A stretch of DNA of 50,439 nucleotides, from NCBI GenBank assembly GCA_050290785.1, contig JBNKIR010000055.1, forward strand, positions 1 to 50,439, in the 5' to 3' direction. Positions 18,150 to 26,929 of this stretch are shown one piece after another (position 1 is the stretch's first letter; each line of letters starts with the position of its first letter). The position numbers and the translations under genes are program-made. The DNA comes from JAAGZL01 sp050290785 (lineage in GTDB: Bacteria > Pseudomonadota > Gammaproteobacteria > Chromatiales > Chromatiaceae). Under the pieces are notes generated by a model. The model worked only from the letters and a program-made list of their open reading frames with translations. It did not search any database and was not told the origin of the DNA.

Positions 18150-18701
18150 ATGGCTACAACAAGACAGCAGCGGGGTGGTGAGCGTCTGCCAAGAAGGTTT
18201 GTCACGCCGGTAACGGGGGTATTGTCTCTGGTGATCGGGGTGTCCGGTGTAATGCTCTTCTTCCATGTGGGAGAGGGTTTGGTAAAGGGGGTGCATGAGT
18301 GGCTGGGTATGGCCTTTGCCGTCGCCATGCTGGTCCACCTGGCAATGAACTGGAAGGCCTTTAAACACCATTTCAGGAAACCGGCCGCATGGTTTGGTAC
18401 CACGATTGTCTCTGCCATAAGCGTTATGTTTCTGGTGGCATCCTTATCTTCCGAGCCACATGCAAATCCGACCAGATCCATCCTGCAGGGGATTGAGACC
18501 GCGGAAGTTTATGACCTTGCCCCTGTATTCAAGCTGAGTCAGTCGGAGTTGACCCAGAGGTTTGGGCAGGCCGGTGTGGAGATCGAGACAGGACATGAGT
18601 CCCTGCGGGAGCTGGCCGGCAAGAGCGGCGTGGATACACGCAGGCTGATTGCGGTATTGGTGAGTAAGGGCGGAGCAAGCGCTGGAGCAATGTCAGATTG
18701 A
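18150..18701 (+). CDS. DUF4405-type small membrane protein
   Basis: 183 residues from the ATG at 18150 (an upstream in-frame GTG at 18141 overlaps the ribosome site AAGGGG). Three predicted membrane segments at about 20-40, 50-69 and 80-98. The second is rich in histidines (FFHVGEG, HEWLGM, LVHLAMN, KHHF), as in cytochrome b561-like DUF4405 proteins that may bind haem; this is inference. The C-terminal 85 residues form a soluble tail with VYDLAPVFKLS. It is inserted between truD and surE, which are adjacent in E. coli. Confidence 0.75.
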   Translation: MATTRQQRGGERLPRRFVTPVTGVLSLVIGVSGVMLFFHVGEGLVKGVHEWLGMAFAVAMLVHLAMNWKAFKHHFRKPAAWFGTTIVSAISVMFLVASLSSEPHANPTRSILQGIETAEVYDLAPVFKLSQSELTQRFGQAGVEIETGHESLRELAGKSGVDTRRLIAVLVSKGGASAGAMSD

Positions 18702-18730
18702 TCGATACTGGAACACAATAACCACTTCAT

Positions 18731-18755
18731 TGTCCCGCGGGTGTGCCGCGGGACA
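18731..18755. terminator. Perfect GC-rich hairpin between convergent genes
   Basis: TGTCCCGCGG at 18731-18740 pairs perfectly with CCGCGGGACA at 18746-18755 around a GTGTG loop. It lies between the stop of the membrane protein (18701) and the end of the convergent Smr gene (18821), so a bidirectional transcription stop is likely, although no T-run follows. An isolated palindromic element is the alternative. Confidence 0.5.
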
Positions 18756-18820
18756 CTATTTCCCTACAATTGGCAGTACTGCCTAAGCCCCTTCCCAGCG
18801 AACGCGAGGGATGAGATCTT

Positions 18821-19369
18821 TCAGCGACGGTTTTTATTGGCTGAACGCAGCAGTACATAGGCCGCACCGGTACCGCCATCCCGAGAGGTAGCGGAACAGA
18901 ATGCCAGGACATCCTGGCGTTGGCGCAACCAGTAATTCACCTTCTGTTTCAATACAGGCTGCCTGTCTTCTGACCCGTAGCCTTTTCCGTGGATAATACG
19001 TACGCATCTGACGTGTCTGCGGTGACAGTCGCGGATAAACTGCTCCAACACGCTGTGTGCGTGTCGAGTGGTGAGTCCGTGCAGATCAAGCTCCATCTCT
19101 ATCTCCAGGCGACCGCGGCGCAGATCCTGAAACACCCTTTTTTGTAGACCGGGTCGGCAGAAAGAGAGTTCATCCCCGGTTTTGACTTCGTCCTCGGAGA
19201 TCATCTCCATATCGTTCCCATCATCCTCAAACGACGCATGGGGCAAGGGGCGCGGGGGCAGGCCCTTGCGCCAGGGTGAGATCTTGTCCTGCTTCAGCGG
19301 CGCCGCATCCTGCATCATCTCCTGAAACAGATTCTGTTCCTGCTCTTTTTTTGGTTGGTCTTTTGACAT
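18821..19369 (-). CDS. Smr domain protein (SmrA/YdaL-type)
   Basis: 182 residues. The N-terminal half is charged and low in predicted structure; the C-terminal Smr domain (about 95-180) has the diagnostic MELDLHGLT, RIIHGKGYGS and GGTGAAYVLL motifs. Stand-alone Smr proteins are nucleases or nuclease-like proteins; some act on collided or stalled ribosomes and their mRNA, others on DNA branches. Which applies here is not decidable. Transcribed opposite to its neighbours, with 199 bases before the surE start. Confidence 0.85.
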   Translation of the reverse strand: MSKDQPKKEQEQNLFQEMMQDAAPLKQDKISPWRKGLPPRPLPHASFEDDGNDMEMISEDEVKTGDELSFCRPGLQKRVFQDLRRGRLEIEMELDLHGLTTRHAHSVLEQFIRDCHRRHVRCVRIIHGKGYGSEDRQPVLKQKVNYWLRQRQDVLAFCSATSRDGGTGAAYVLLRSANKNRR

Positions 19370-19568
19370 GGTGCGATCCGGGGCCGACAGTTACAGCTTA
19401 CTCTGATATAGTCTATCAAAATCACGGTGCTAGGTGCTTAATCTTAAATATCAGGATGATTATAAGAGTGGTAATATCTGGTAACAGGGGATAGGTATCT
19501 GTGGTCTGATACATATAAAATGGTGCATCTTTACGTATGGTCCTGATTGCGGGTGATGTTTTTACTCT

Positions 19569-20321
19569 ATGAGAATTTTGCTTAGTAATGATGATGGCTA
19601 CAAGGCGCCCGGCCTTGTGATGATGGCCGAAACCCTGAAGGATATTGCCGAAATCATCGTGGTCGCCCCGGAACGGGACCGTAGCGGGGCCAGCAACTCC
19701 CTTACCCTCACCAGCCCGGTGCGCGCTCACACCGAACCGAACGGCTTTATCCGGGTGGACGGTACCCCGACCGATTGTGTCCATCTGGCCATTACCGGCC
19801 TGTTGGAGGATGAGCCCGATATGGTCATTGCCGGGATAAATTCCGGCGCCAACATGGGTGATGACGTGCTCTATTCCGGTACTGTAGCCGCTGCAACCGA
19901 GGGACGTTTTCTCGGGCTGCCCGCTATCGCCATCTCCATGAATTCATCCAATCCGCAACACTATGAGACAGGTGCCAGAGTTATCCGTGAGATGGTGCAG
20001 CATCTGCAGCAGAGTCCGCTCTCTGCCGATACCATACTCAATGTGAATGTGCCTGATCTGGCCTATGAGGAGATCCGTGGCTATCAATCTACCCGTCTCG
20101 GACACCGGCATAAGGCCGAGCCCGTGATCAAGACAGAGGATCCGCGCGGCAACGCCATCTATTGGGTTGGACCTGCCGGTGCGGAGCAGGACGCCGGGCC
20201 GGGTACGGACTTCCATGCGGTTCGGGAGGGGTACGTGTCGGTCACACCCTTGCAGGTGGACCTGACCAACCATGCCGTCCGGGATGCTATCGGAGACTGG
20301 CTGTCGGAGGTGGGCAAGTGA
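19569..20321 (+). CDS. surE: 5'/3'-nucleotidase SurE
   Basis: 250 residues. Metal-dependent survival-protein phosphatase of nucleoside monophosphates. Metal-binding pair in LLSNDDGYKAPGL (residues 4-16), DRSGASNSLTL, GTPTDCVHLAI, and GINSGANMGDDVLYSGTVAAA. In E. coli surE, pcm, nlpD and rpoS form a stationary-phase cluster, and the same order is kept here with one insertion. The stop overlaps the GTG start of pcm. Confidence 0.96.
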   Translation: MRILLSNDDGYKAPGLVMMAETLKDIAEIIVVAPERDRSGASNSLTLTSPVRAHTEPNGFIRVDGTPTDCVHLAITGLLEDEPDMVIAGINSGANMGDDVLYSGTVAAATEGRFLGLPAIAISMNSSNPQHYETGARVIREMVQHLQQSPLSADTILNVNVPDLAYEEIRGYQSTRLGHRHKAEPVIKTEDPRGNAIYWVGPAGAEQDAGPGTDFHAVREGYVSVTPLQVDLTNHAVRDAIGDWLSEVGK

Positions 20322-20983
20322 ACAGTGCCCAGCATCGCGGTATCGGTATGACATCCATGCGGACACGCAATCGTCTGATAGATCGCCTGAAGGAAGAGGG
20401 CATAAAGAGCCAGGCCGTATTGGAGGTGATGCGCAATACTCCGCGGCATATATTTGTGGAGGAGGCGCTGGCCAGCAGGGCCTATGAAGATACCGCCTTG
20501 CCCATTGGCCTGGGCCAGACCATCTCCCAGCCCTATATAGTGGCCCGCATGACGGAACTCCTTTTGCAGGATGGACCTCTCACAAATGTGCTGGAGGTGG
20601 GTACCGGGTCCGGTTATCAGACCGCGATCCTGGCCCAGATGGTAAGGCGGGTCTACAGCGTGGAGAGGATAGGCCCCCTATTGGAGCAGGCCAGGCAGCG
20701 CCTGCGTGAGATGGGTCTGAAAAATACCCGTTTGAGGCTTAGCGATGGCGGCATTGGATTGCCTGAATATGCGCCATTTGACGGCATTATGGTTACGGCC
20801 GCCCCAGCCGGTATACCCTTGGCCCTGGTCGATCAGTTACAGGAGGGCGGTAGGATGATACTACCGGTAGGGCCGGATCGTGATCAGGTGTTGGTGAAGG
20901 TTACCAAGACGGCAGACGGATACGAGAAAGAGATGCTGGAACGGGTTATCTTTGTGCCCATGCTGGGGGGGGTGCAGAGATGA
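20318..20983 (+). CDS. pcm: Protein-L-isoaspartate O-methyltransferase
   Basis: 221 residues. I choose the GTG at 20318, whose GGAGG lies seven bases upstream and which overlaps the surE TGA; an in-frame ATG at 20348 is an alternative. It repairs isoaspartyl residues in ageing proteins. SAM-binding motif VLEVGTGSGYQTAILAQ (near 90-106) and the substrate-binding region PRHIFVEEALASRAYEDTALP are present, and DGIMVTAA follows. Its end overlaps the next gene by four bases. Confidence 0.95.
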   Translation: MNSAQHRGIGMTSMRTRNRLIDRLKEEGIKSQAVLEVMRNTPRHIFVEEALASRAYEDTALPIGLGQTISQPYIVARMTELLLQDGPLTNVLEVGTGSGYQTAILAQMVRRVYSVERIGPLLEQARQRLREMGLKNTRLRLSDGGIGLPEYAPFDGIMVTAAPAGIPLALVDQLQEGGRMILPVGPDRDQVLVKVTKTADGYEKEMLERVIFVPMLGGVQR

Positions 20984-21558
20984 AATGGTTCTCACGCATA
21001 TACGATAAGGTCATTATCTGGTCACGCCATCGACATGCCCCGCGTTATCTGGCTGCCCTGAGCTTTTCCGAATCATCCTTCTTCCCCATCCCGCCGGATG
21101 TCATGTTGGCGCCGATGGTCCTGGCCAATCCGCACAAGGCATGGAATCTGGCGCTGCTGACCACAGTGACATCCGTACTTGGTGGAATGTTGGGCTACAT
21201 GATCGGCATGTTCTCCTTCGAACTGGTTGAACCCCTGTTGCAGGATGCCGGCTACTATCCCAAATACCTCCTGGCCAAACAGTGGTTTGATGAGTGGGGG
21301 TTCTGGGCGGTGTTCCTGGCCGGGTTCTCACCCATTCCCTACAAGGTATTTACCATAACCGCCGGCGTTATCTCCATGACCTTCATCCCATTCGTCCTGG
21401 CATCTGCCATCGGGAGGGGCGCAAGATTCTTTCTGGTGGCAGGGTTGCTGTATTGGGGAGGGGCGTCGATGGAGAATACCCTGCGTAAATATATCGACAT
21501 CATAGGGTGGGTGACTGTTTTATTGGTTGTGATCCTGTTGGTAATAATTAAATGGTGA
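20980..21558 (+). CDS. DedA/VTT family inner-membrane protein (YqaA-like)
   Basis: 192 residues with several hydrophobic segments. Features of the family: SESSFFPIPPDV near 28-39, a GFSPIPYKVFTITAGVI re-entrant loop near 114-130 and AIGRGARFF near 144. Members are thought to move lipids or ions across the membrane. It overlaps pcm by four bases (ATGA), so is probably co-translated. In E. coli the pcm-nlpD junction has no such gene, so it is an insertion in the conserved block. Confidence 0.85.
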   Translation: MKWFSRIYDKVIIWSRHRHAPRYLAALSFSESSFFPIPPDVMLAPMVLANPHKAWNLALLTTVTSVLGGMLGYMIGMFSFELVEPLLQDAGYYPKYLLAKQWFDEWGFWAVFLAGFSPIPYKVFTITAGVISMTFIPFVLASAIGRGARFFLVAGLLYWGGASMENTLRKYIDIIGWVTVLLVVILLVIIKW

Positions 21559-21565
21559 CTACTTT

Positions 21566-22381
21566 ATGAGTTGGGCCACGCCGCAATTCAGAGTGTCAAC
21601 AATCCTGTTACTATCGGTGCTGCTCCATGCGTGTGCACCACCCATGCCTGCCCCTGTGGTAAGTCGCGAGGCCGGGTATCAGCGCCAATACCCATCATAC
21701 TCTCCCAGGCCCACCACCAAGCCTGGATATTACAGAATAAGAAGAGGTGACACGATCTACTCCATTGCCTGGAGGTATGGATTCGATTACCGCGAGTTCG
21801 CCCAGTGGAACAATATTCGTTATCCGTACCGGATACATCCAGGGCAGAGCCTGCGGATAACCAGACCCGGCGGCAGTCGCTCAGATGTGAGTCAGGTCGT
21901 GACCAGGCCTGCTATTGAGACCAAATCATCTCAGGCCTCTTCATCTGACAGGAAACCCGTTCCTGAAACGAGAACCACATCAACAAATGAATCCTATGGT
22001 GTACTAAAGCTTCGCTGGCAGTGGCCGACAAATGGTAGGGTTAGTACAGGTTTTCGAAAAGGCGATCAAAGTCGTAAGGGTGTGTTGCTCTCAGGGCGGA
22101 TGGGGCAAGAGATAAAGGCGGCTGAGGCGGGTACGGTCGTTTACAGTGGCAGTGGACTTATCGGCTATGGAAAGCTCATTATCATAAAACACAATAAAAA
22201 CTATCTGAGCGCATATGGCCATAACCAGAAACTACTGGTTAAAGAAGGAGACAAAGTTAAAAAGGGAACCCATATTGCGGCTATGGGGAAAAACGGGAGT
22301 GGAAATACCGTTCTGCATTTTGAGATAAGGCGAAACGGTGTTCCGGTTGATCCCTTGGCATTGCTGCCCCGTAGGTCCTAG
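21566..22381 (+). CDS. nlpD: NlpD-type lipoprotein: LysM plus degenerate M23/LytM domain
   Basis: 271 residues. Lipobox LHAC at about residues 20-23, then a LysM repeat (YRIRRGDTIYSIAWRYG, about 52-95), a Ser/Thr-rich linker, and a LytM domain (about 150-265). The metal-binding HxxxD of active LytM enzymes is replaced by a GVLLSGRMG segment; only YGHN and LHFEIR remain. This matches NlpD, which does not cut peptidoglycan but activates amidase AmiC. It is followed immediately by rpoS; in relatives the main rpoS promoter lies inside nlpD. Confidence 0.9.
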   Translation: MSWATPQFRVSTILLLSVLLHACAPPMPAPVVSREAGYQRQYPSYSPRPTTKPGYYRIRRGDTIYSIAWRYGFDYREFAQWNNIRYPYRIHPGQSLRITRPGGSRSDVSQVVTRPAIETKSSQASSSDRKPVPETRTTSTNESYGVLKLRWQWPTNGRVSTGFRKGDQSRKGVLLSGRMGQEIKAAEAGTVVYSGSGLIGYGKLIIIKHNKNYLSAYGHNQKLLVKEGDKVKKGTHIAAMGKNGSGNTVLHFEIRRNGVPVDPLALLPRRS

Positions 22382-22403
22382 TTTAAACAAAGGAGTTAGA
22401 TGT

Positions 22404-23390
22404 ATGAGTAATAAGGATGATGCGGTTGATTCTGAACTGGAAGTCGATTTTTCTGAGGAGTTGGAAGATGATTCCTCTGCAGATGATGAATCCACTGATG
22501 ATATGGATAGTGCAGAAGAATCCCCAAAGGCCCAGATATCTGAGGATGTCACCCAGTCCCAGATGGATGCAACCCGTCTCTATCTCAATGAGATTGGCGC
22601 ATCTGAGCTATTAACGGCCGAAGAAGAGGTCTATTTCGCCCGCAAGGCCCAAAAGGGTGATGAAGCATCCAGACAGAGGATGATTGAAAGTAATCTACGG
22701 CTGGTGGTGAAGATAGCCAGGCGCTACATGAATCGTGGGCTGGCCCTGCTTGATCTTATCGAGGAGGGGAATCTTGGACTTATGCGCGCGGTGGAGAAAT
22801 TCGATCCGGAGCGCGGTTTTCGTTTCTCGACCTATGCCACCTGGTGGATTCGCCAGACCATAGAACGGGCGATCATGAATCAGACCAGGACCATTCGTCT
22901 GCCGATCCATGTAGTGAAAGAGATAAATATCTATCTACGCGCAGCCCGTAAATTGACCCAGAGCCTGGATCATGAGCCTACGGCCGAAGAGGTTGCGGAG
23001 CTGCTGGATAAGCCGATCGATGAGGTCAAGCGTATGCTGGGCCTGAATGAACGCATCACTTCAGTGGATACGCCGTTTGGCAAGAATGCCGATAAGCCCC
23101 TGCTGGAGACCATCTCGGATGTCAAATCTGAAGATCCGGCAGACAGGATTCAGAGCGAAAACATCAGTTCCAACCTGGACACCTGGCTTAGCAAGCTGAA
23201 TGAGAAGCAGCGCGAGGTGGTGGAACGGCGCTTTGGTCTGCACGGATATGAGATCTCCACCCTGGAGCAGGTGGCCAAGGAGCTTGGCGTTACCAGGGAG
23301 CGCGTCCGACAGATTCAGATGGATGGATTGAAAAGATTGCGTATAATCCTGGAGAAAGACGGGTTTTCCATTGATACCATATTCAAGTAA
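22404..23390 (+). CDS. rpoS: RNA polymerase sigma factor RpoS
   Basis: 328 residues from the ATG at 22404, with AAAGGAG eight bases upstream. The N-terminal 50 residues are very acidic. Region 1.2 to 2.4 includes TRLYLNEIGASELLTAEEE, RRYMNRGLALLDLIEEGNLGL and FSTYATWWIRQTIERA; region 4 ends with LGVTRERVRQIQ. RpoS directs stationary-phase and stress transcription. The nlpD-rpoS linkage supports RpoS over RpoD or RpoH. Confidence 0.97.
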   Translation: MSNKDDAVDSELEVDFSEELEDDSSADDESTDDMDSAEESPKAQISEDVTQSQMDATRLYLNEIGASELLTAEEEVYFARKAQKGDEASRQRMIESNLRLVVKIARRYMNRGLALLDLIEEGNLGLMRAVEKFDPERGFRFSTYATWWIRQTIERAIMNQTRTIRLPIHVVKEINIYLRAARKLTQSLDHEPTAEEVAELLDKPIDEVKRMLGLNERITSVDTPFGKNADKPLLETISDVKSEDPADRIQSENISSNLDTWLSKLNEKQREVVERRFGLHGYEISTLEQVAKELGVTRERVRQIQMDGLKRLRIILEKDGFSIDTIFK

Positions 23391-23477
23391 TATTGGATTC
23401 CTGTATGTATTGTATATATAGAATAAGAAACATCGCTTAATAGAGTGGGGGACGTGGCGGACTAATCCTGCGTTGCA

Positions 23478-24188
23478 ATGTCTGTGAAGAATCGAAGTAT
23501 AGAAGTTGAGTGCCAGCTATGCGGACTGGATGCTCTGTGTGAGTTGCTCGGATATGGTGAAGGCGAGCAGACCAAGGGTGTTCTGTTACGCAGCAGGCCT
23601 GTTTCCCGCGGAGAGATCATCTTTAATATTGGTGATCCATTCCGCTCATTCATCGCGGTTAAATCCGGTTCGTTCAAGACCACTACCTTGACTCCACAGG
23701 GGCAGGAGAGGGTGATCGGTTTTCATCTGGCCGGGGAGATGGTCGGCACCGAGGGGATAGTGCTTGATGCATACAACTCCACCGCCCATGCCCTGGAGGA
23801 CGGGGCCATCTGTGAGCTGATGCTGGATAATCTGAACAAGGTAGGATGCCCGGAACAGGAACTCCACACCAGAGTTATATCCATCCTGGGGAACGAGATA
23901 GCCTTTTATCACGGGCTGCATTCGACACTGATACGACAGAGCAGTGAACAGCGACTTGCGGCCTTCCTTCTGAGTATATATGCCAGATTGAACAAGCGTG
24001 GAATCTCGGATGAGGATTTCAGGTTGAGCATGTCCCGCAGCGATATCGCAAGCTATCTGGGTCTGGCCAGCGAGACCGTCAGCCGCATACTTATGAAACT
24101 GCAGAACCTGGGCATGATAAATATCCGCAATAAGCAGGTGCAGATATCGGATATGGTTGCCCTGGATGATCTGGCCAATAGCGGTTAG
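23478..24188 (+). CDS. FNR-family transcriptional regulator with four cluster cysteines
   Basis: 236 residues. Cys12, Cys15 and Cys21 have the exact C-x2-C-x5-C spacing of FNR, and Cys112 stands at the fourth position (GAICEL). Sensor domain about 35-140, HTH about 165-215 with recognition helix SETVSRILMKL. It probably binds a [4Fe-4S] cluster and responds to oxygen. It differs from the paralogue at 10564 (one ligand lost), and downstream of rpoS it is not an operon member of the housekeeping block. The start ATG follows a weak ribosome site; residues fit well from it. Confidence 0.85.
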   Translation: MSVKNRSIEVECQLCGLDALCELLGYGEGEQTKGVLLRSRPVSRGEIIFNIGDPFRSFIAVKSGSFKTTTLTPQGQERVIGFHLAGEMVGTEGIVLDAYNSTAHALEDGAICELMLDNLNKVGCPEQELHTRVISILGNEIAFYHGLHSTLIRQSSEQRLAAFLLSIYARLNKRGISDEDFRLSMSRSDIASYLGLASETVSRILMKLQNLGMINIRNKQVQISDMVALDDLANSG

Positions 24189-24194
24189 GAACAG

Positions 24195-24749
24195 CTACTT
24201 TATATCCGGAAACTCAAGGATGGTGACAATGCCCCTGGCCTTGGTGTCTCCGCGATTATGGTAGCTGTGCTTTACATTCCCCCGGAAATGGGCGCTGTCG
24301 CCCTCGCGTAAGACCGTATCTTCGTTTGCGATCTCCAGCACTACCACTCCCTGCGTTATATGCAGGTACTCTTCACTACCAGGTGGATGGGGCTTGCCGT
24401 CATAGGTAGATTTAGGGTCGAGTTCGAACAGCTGTTGTGAAAACGATGGGTTTCCATTGGGGGATACGGTCAGGGCCCGATAGCGGCCATCACCGGATTC
24501 AAATCTCCCCATCGTGTCTTTAGGCGTCACCTCAACCCGTTCGTGGTGTGTCTCCAGCAGATCATCGATGGTACAGTCCAGTGCTACGGCTATCTTGTAG
24601 ACAGCTGCAAGGCTGGGGTTGGATTCATCCTTTTCGATTGTGGCCAGGGTGGCGCGCGGTATATCCGCCCGGTCCGCCAACTGCTGCTGGGTCATCTTGC
24701 GTTTGGCCCGCAGTTCACGGATTCTGTTTCCAACCAGATTCGTAATCAT
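24195..24749 (-). CDS. XRE-family regulator with C-terminal cupin domain
   Basis: 184 residues. N-terminal helix-turn-helix (about 5-62): NRIRELRAKRKMTQQQLADRA, then ATLATIEKDESNPSLAAVYKIA. C-terminal cupin barrel (about 105-180) with PPGSEEYLHITQG and GDSAHFRGNVKHSYHNRG, where the histidines and Glu could bind a metal or small ligand. Such HTH-cupin regulators often control small-molecule metabolism near them; no obvious partner is adjacent. It is convergent with the FNR paralogue, six bases apart. Confidence 0.85.
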   Translation of the reverse strand: MITNLVGNRIRELRAKRKMTQQQLADRADIPRATLATIEKDESNPSLAAVYKIAVALDCTIDDLLETHHERVEVTPKDTMGRFESGDGRYRALTVSPNGNPSFSQQLFELDPKSTYDGKPHPPGSEEYLHITQGVVVLEIANEDTVLREGDSAHFRGNVKHSYHNRGDTKARGIVTILEFPDIK

Positions 24750-24843
24750 TTCATCTATTCCAAAATAAAAACAATATTGCTGACATACTAGAGTCTATGT
24801 CGGCAGGATGCAAGGGGTGCATTTCCATGCATGGTGGACAGGA

Positions 24844-25149
24844 CTATGCCTGAAAAAACTTCTCCAACTTGAGGAATACCTCATGATCTGCCCCGTGTCG
24901 TCTTACCTCCAGGATATCTTCCAGCTTCTCCACCTGTTTGATCATCTGCTCCAGGCACTTCTCCCGATCCACCAGCAGCCAGATACGGCTCTGGCTTTTG
25001 TCACCCATGGGCATACACAGGATCCCCTCCACGTTGTAGGCGCGGCGGGCGAACAGGCCCGAGACATGGGACATGACCCCGGGGTGGTTGCGTACCCTCA
25101 ACTCCAGGATCTCATGCTCTGTGTCGTTGTATGTAGTTTCAGGCTGCAT
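24844..25149 (-). CDS. ilvN: Acetolactate synthase small regulatory subunit
   Basis: 101 residues from the ATG at 25149, which has GGAGG eight bases upstream; the GTG at 25158 is adjacent to that GGAGG and unlikely. The single ACT domain (about 15-85) begins ELRVRNHPGVMSHVSGLFARRAYN and binds valine for feedback inhibition. Its length and sequence resemble E. coli IlvN more than the longer IlvH. Overlaps the ilvB end, so translated with it. Confidence 0.93.
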   Translation of the reverse strand: MQPETTYNDTEHEILELRVRNHPGVMSHVSGLFARRAYNVEGILCMPMGDKSQSRIWLLVDREKCLEQMIKQVEKLEDILEVRRHGADHEVFLKLEKFFQA

Positions 25150-26821
25150 TGCTGGCACCTCCGATCATATCTCTGTTGGCGGCGCCGGGGGGCACCATGG
25201 GGAATACCTTCTCTTCAACGGCGATAGGGACATGGATCAGACAGGGGCCATTGTGCTCCAGGGCCTGTCTAAACAGCCCTTCGTGATCATCACTGGAGGC
25301 CAGGTCGTAGCCGGGCATGCCGAAGCCTCTTGCTATGGTCATGAAATCCATCTGCGTGGCATAGTCCGAGGCAAAGGTGCGCTGACCGTAGAACAGGGTT
25401 TGCTGCTGGTGCACCAGGCCCAGGGCGTTGTTGTTCATCAGGATGATCTTGATGTTGGCCCGTTGCTCCACCGCGGTAGCCAGTTCCTGGATGTTCATCA
25501 TCAGACTGCCATCCCCGGTGATACAGATCACCGTCTGGTCCGGTTCCGCCAAAGCGGCACCGATGGCGGCCGGCAGGCCGAAGCCCATGGTCCCCAGTCC
25601 ACCGGAGGTGAGCCAGCGTCTCGGTCTGCGCAAGGGGTAGAGTTGGGCCGTGCGCATCTGGTGCTGGCCCACGTCGGTGCTGACGATGGCGTCATCACCG
25701 GCCAGCTCGGCAATCTTGCGGATGGAGCCATAGGCAGAGTCGGCCTGGTCCGCGTCCGGTGCGATGAATGGATGGTCCTGTTTCAGTCGGTTGATCTCGG
25801 CTATCCAGGCGTCGCGGTCGTTGCTATCGATCATGGGGATCAGCTGCTCCAATACCGCACGCACGTCGCCGTTTATCCCGATGTGGGCCTGTTTGATCTT
25901 GTCCAGTTCGCTGGGATCTATATCGATATGGATGATCTCGGCGTTGGGGCAGAAGGCGGATACCTTGCCGGTGGCGCGGTCGTCGAAACGGGCTCCCACC
26001 GCGATCAGCAGATCACAGGCCTCCAGGGCCATGTTGGTGTAGGGGGCGGCGTGCATGCCGAGCATGCCCAGGGACAGCTCATGATCCGCCGGTATGGCCC
26101 CCAGGGCCATCAGGGTCATGGTGGTGGGTATACTGGACCTTTCCATCAGGGTACGGGCCTGGTCCGATGCGTTGGACATGATGGTGCCGCCACCCAGGTA
26201 GAGGATGGGGCGTTGCGAGCGGTTGATCATGGCCGCGGCCTGTGCAATATCCTCGCGCCTGGCGGGTTGAGGCGTATCCGGTTTTCCCGGCTCTGGCCAC
26301 CGCTCGAACGCGATCTCCTGGTTCTGGATATCCTTGGGGATATCGATCAGGACCGGACCGGGGCGGCCGGACGCCGCTATGCGGAAGGCAGCCGGGATGG
26401 CATCCAGCAACTCTTCCACGCTGCGGATCAGGAAGTTGTGCTTGGTGATGGGGATGCTGAGCCCGTAGGTGTCGACTTCTTGAAAGGCGTCGCTGCCGAT
26501 CATGCTGCTGGGGACCTGCCCGGTGATACAGATGACCGGAACGGAGTCCAGCTTGGCGTCCGCGATCGCCGTCAGCACATTGGTGGCGCCGGGGCCGGAG
26601 GTGGCGAAACAGACCTGGGGCATCCCGGTGACCCGGGCCATGCCCTGGGCGATGAAGCCCGCCCCCTGCTCGTGCCGCGCCAAAACGTGGCGGATCCTGT
26701 CGCTGCCGTATAGGGCGTCATACAGGGGCAGGTTGGCGCCACCGGGTATGCCGGTGATGATATTGATGCCCTGGCGTTCGAGCAGGCGGATGGTGAGCTC
26801 TGCTCCGGTCATTCTGTTCAT
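25139..26821 (-). CDS. ilvB: Acetolactate synthase large catalytic subunit
   Basis: 560 residues from the ATG at 26821, preceded by AGGAG; an in-frame extension upstream falls in the leader region and is not needed. It condenses two pyruvates (or pyruvate and 2-oxobutyrate) for valine, leucine and isoleucine. Thiamine-diphosphate enzyme: IPGGANLPLYDAL, catalytic Glu region RHEQGAGFIAQGMAR, FAD-domain stretch near 200-330, and TPP-binding GDGSLMMNIQEL near 440. Preceded by a leader peptide and attenuator, as in E. coli ilvBN. Confidence 0.96.
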   Translation of the reverse strand: MNRMTGAELTIRLLERQGINIITGIPGGANLPLYDALYGSDRIRHVLARHEQGAGFIAQGMARVTGMPQVCFATSGPGATNVLTAIADAKLDSVPVICITGQVPSSMIGSDAFQEVDTYGLSIPITKHNFLIRSVEELLDAIPAAFRIAASGRPGPVLIDIPKDIQNQEIAFERWPEPGKPDTPQPARREDIAQAAAMINRSQRPILYLGGGTIMSNASDQARTLMERSSIPTTMTLMALGAIPADHELSLGMLGMHAAPYTNMALEACDLLIAVGARFDDRATGKVSAFCPNAEIIHIDIDPSELDKIKQAHIGINGDVRAVLEQLIPMIDSNDRDAWIAEINRLKQDHPFIAPDADQADSAYGSIRKIAELAGDDAIVSTDVGQHQMRTAQLYPLRRPRRWLTSGGLGTMGFGLPAAIGAALAEPDQTVICITGDGSLMMNIQELATAVEQRANIKIILMNNNALGLVHQQQTLFYGQRTFASDYATQMDFMTIARGFGMPGYDLASSDDHEGLFRQALEHNGPCLIHVPIAVEEKVFPMVPPGAANRDMIGGASNAA

Positions 26822-26873
26822 TGTAAGGGTCTCCTGTGTTAGACCCCTTCGGCTGTGACCGGCTGCGGGCAAT

Positions 26874-26906
26874 AAAAAACCCCGCCGGTTTGCGCCGTCG
26901 GGGTTT
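26874..26906 (-). terminator. Attenuator terminator of ilvBN
   Basis: Read on the minus strand: stem CCCCGACGG with CCGGCGGGG (one A-G mismatch), loop CGCAAA, followed by six T. It sits between the leader peptide and ilvB, where premature termination would respond to stalling of ribosomes in the valine-rich leader. Confidence 0.88.
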
Positions 26907-26929
26907 GATTAAACTAAGTACCAATCCCG

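Noticed and set aside
25073..26713. 546-residue open frame antisense to ilvB
   Set aside because: Glycine/valine/histidine-rich composition without motifs; a complement artefact of the codon use of ilvB.
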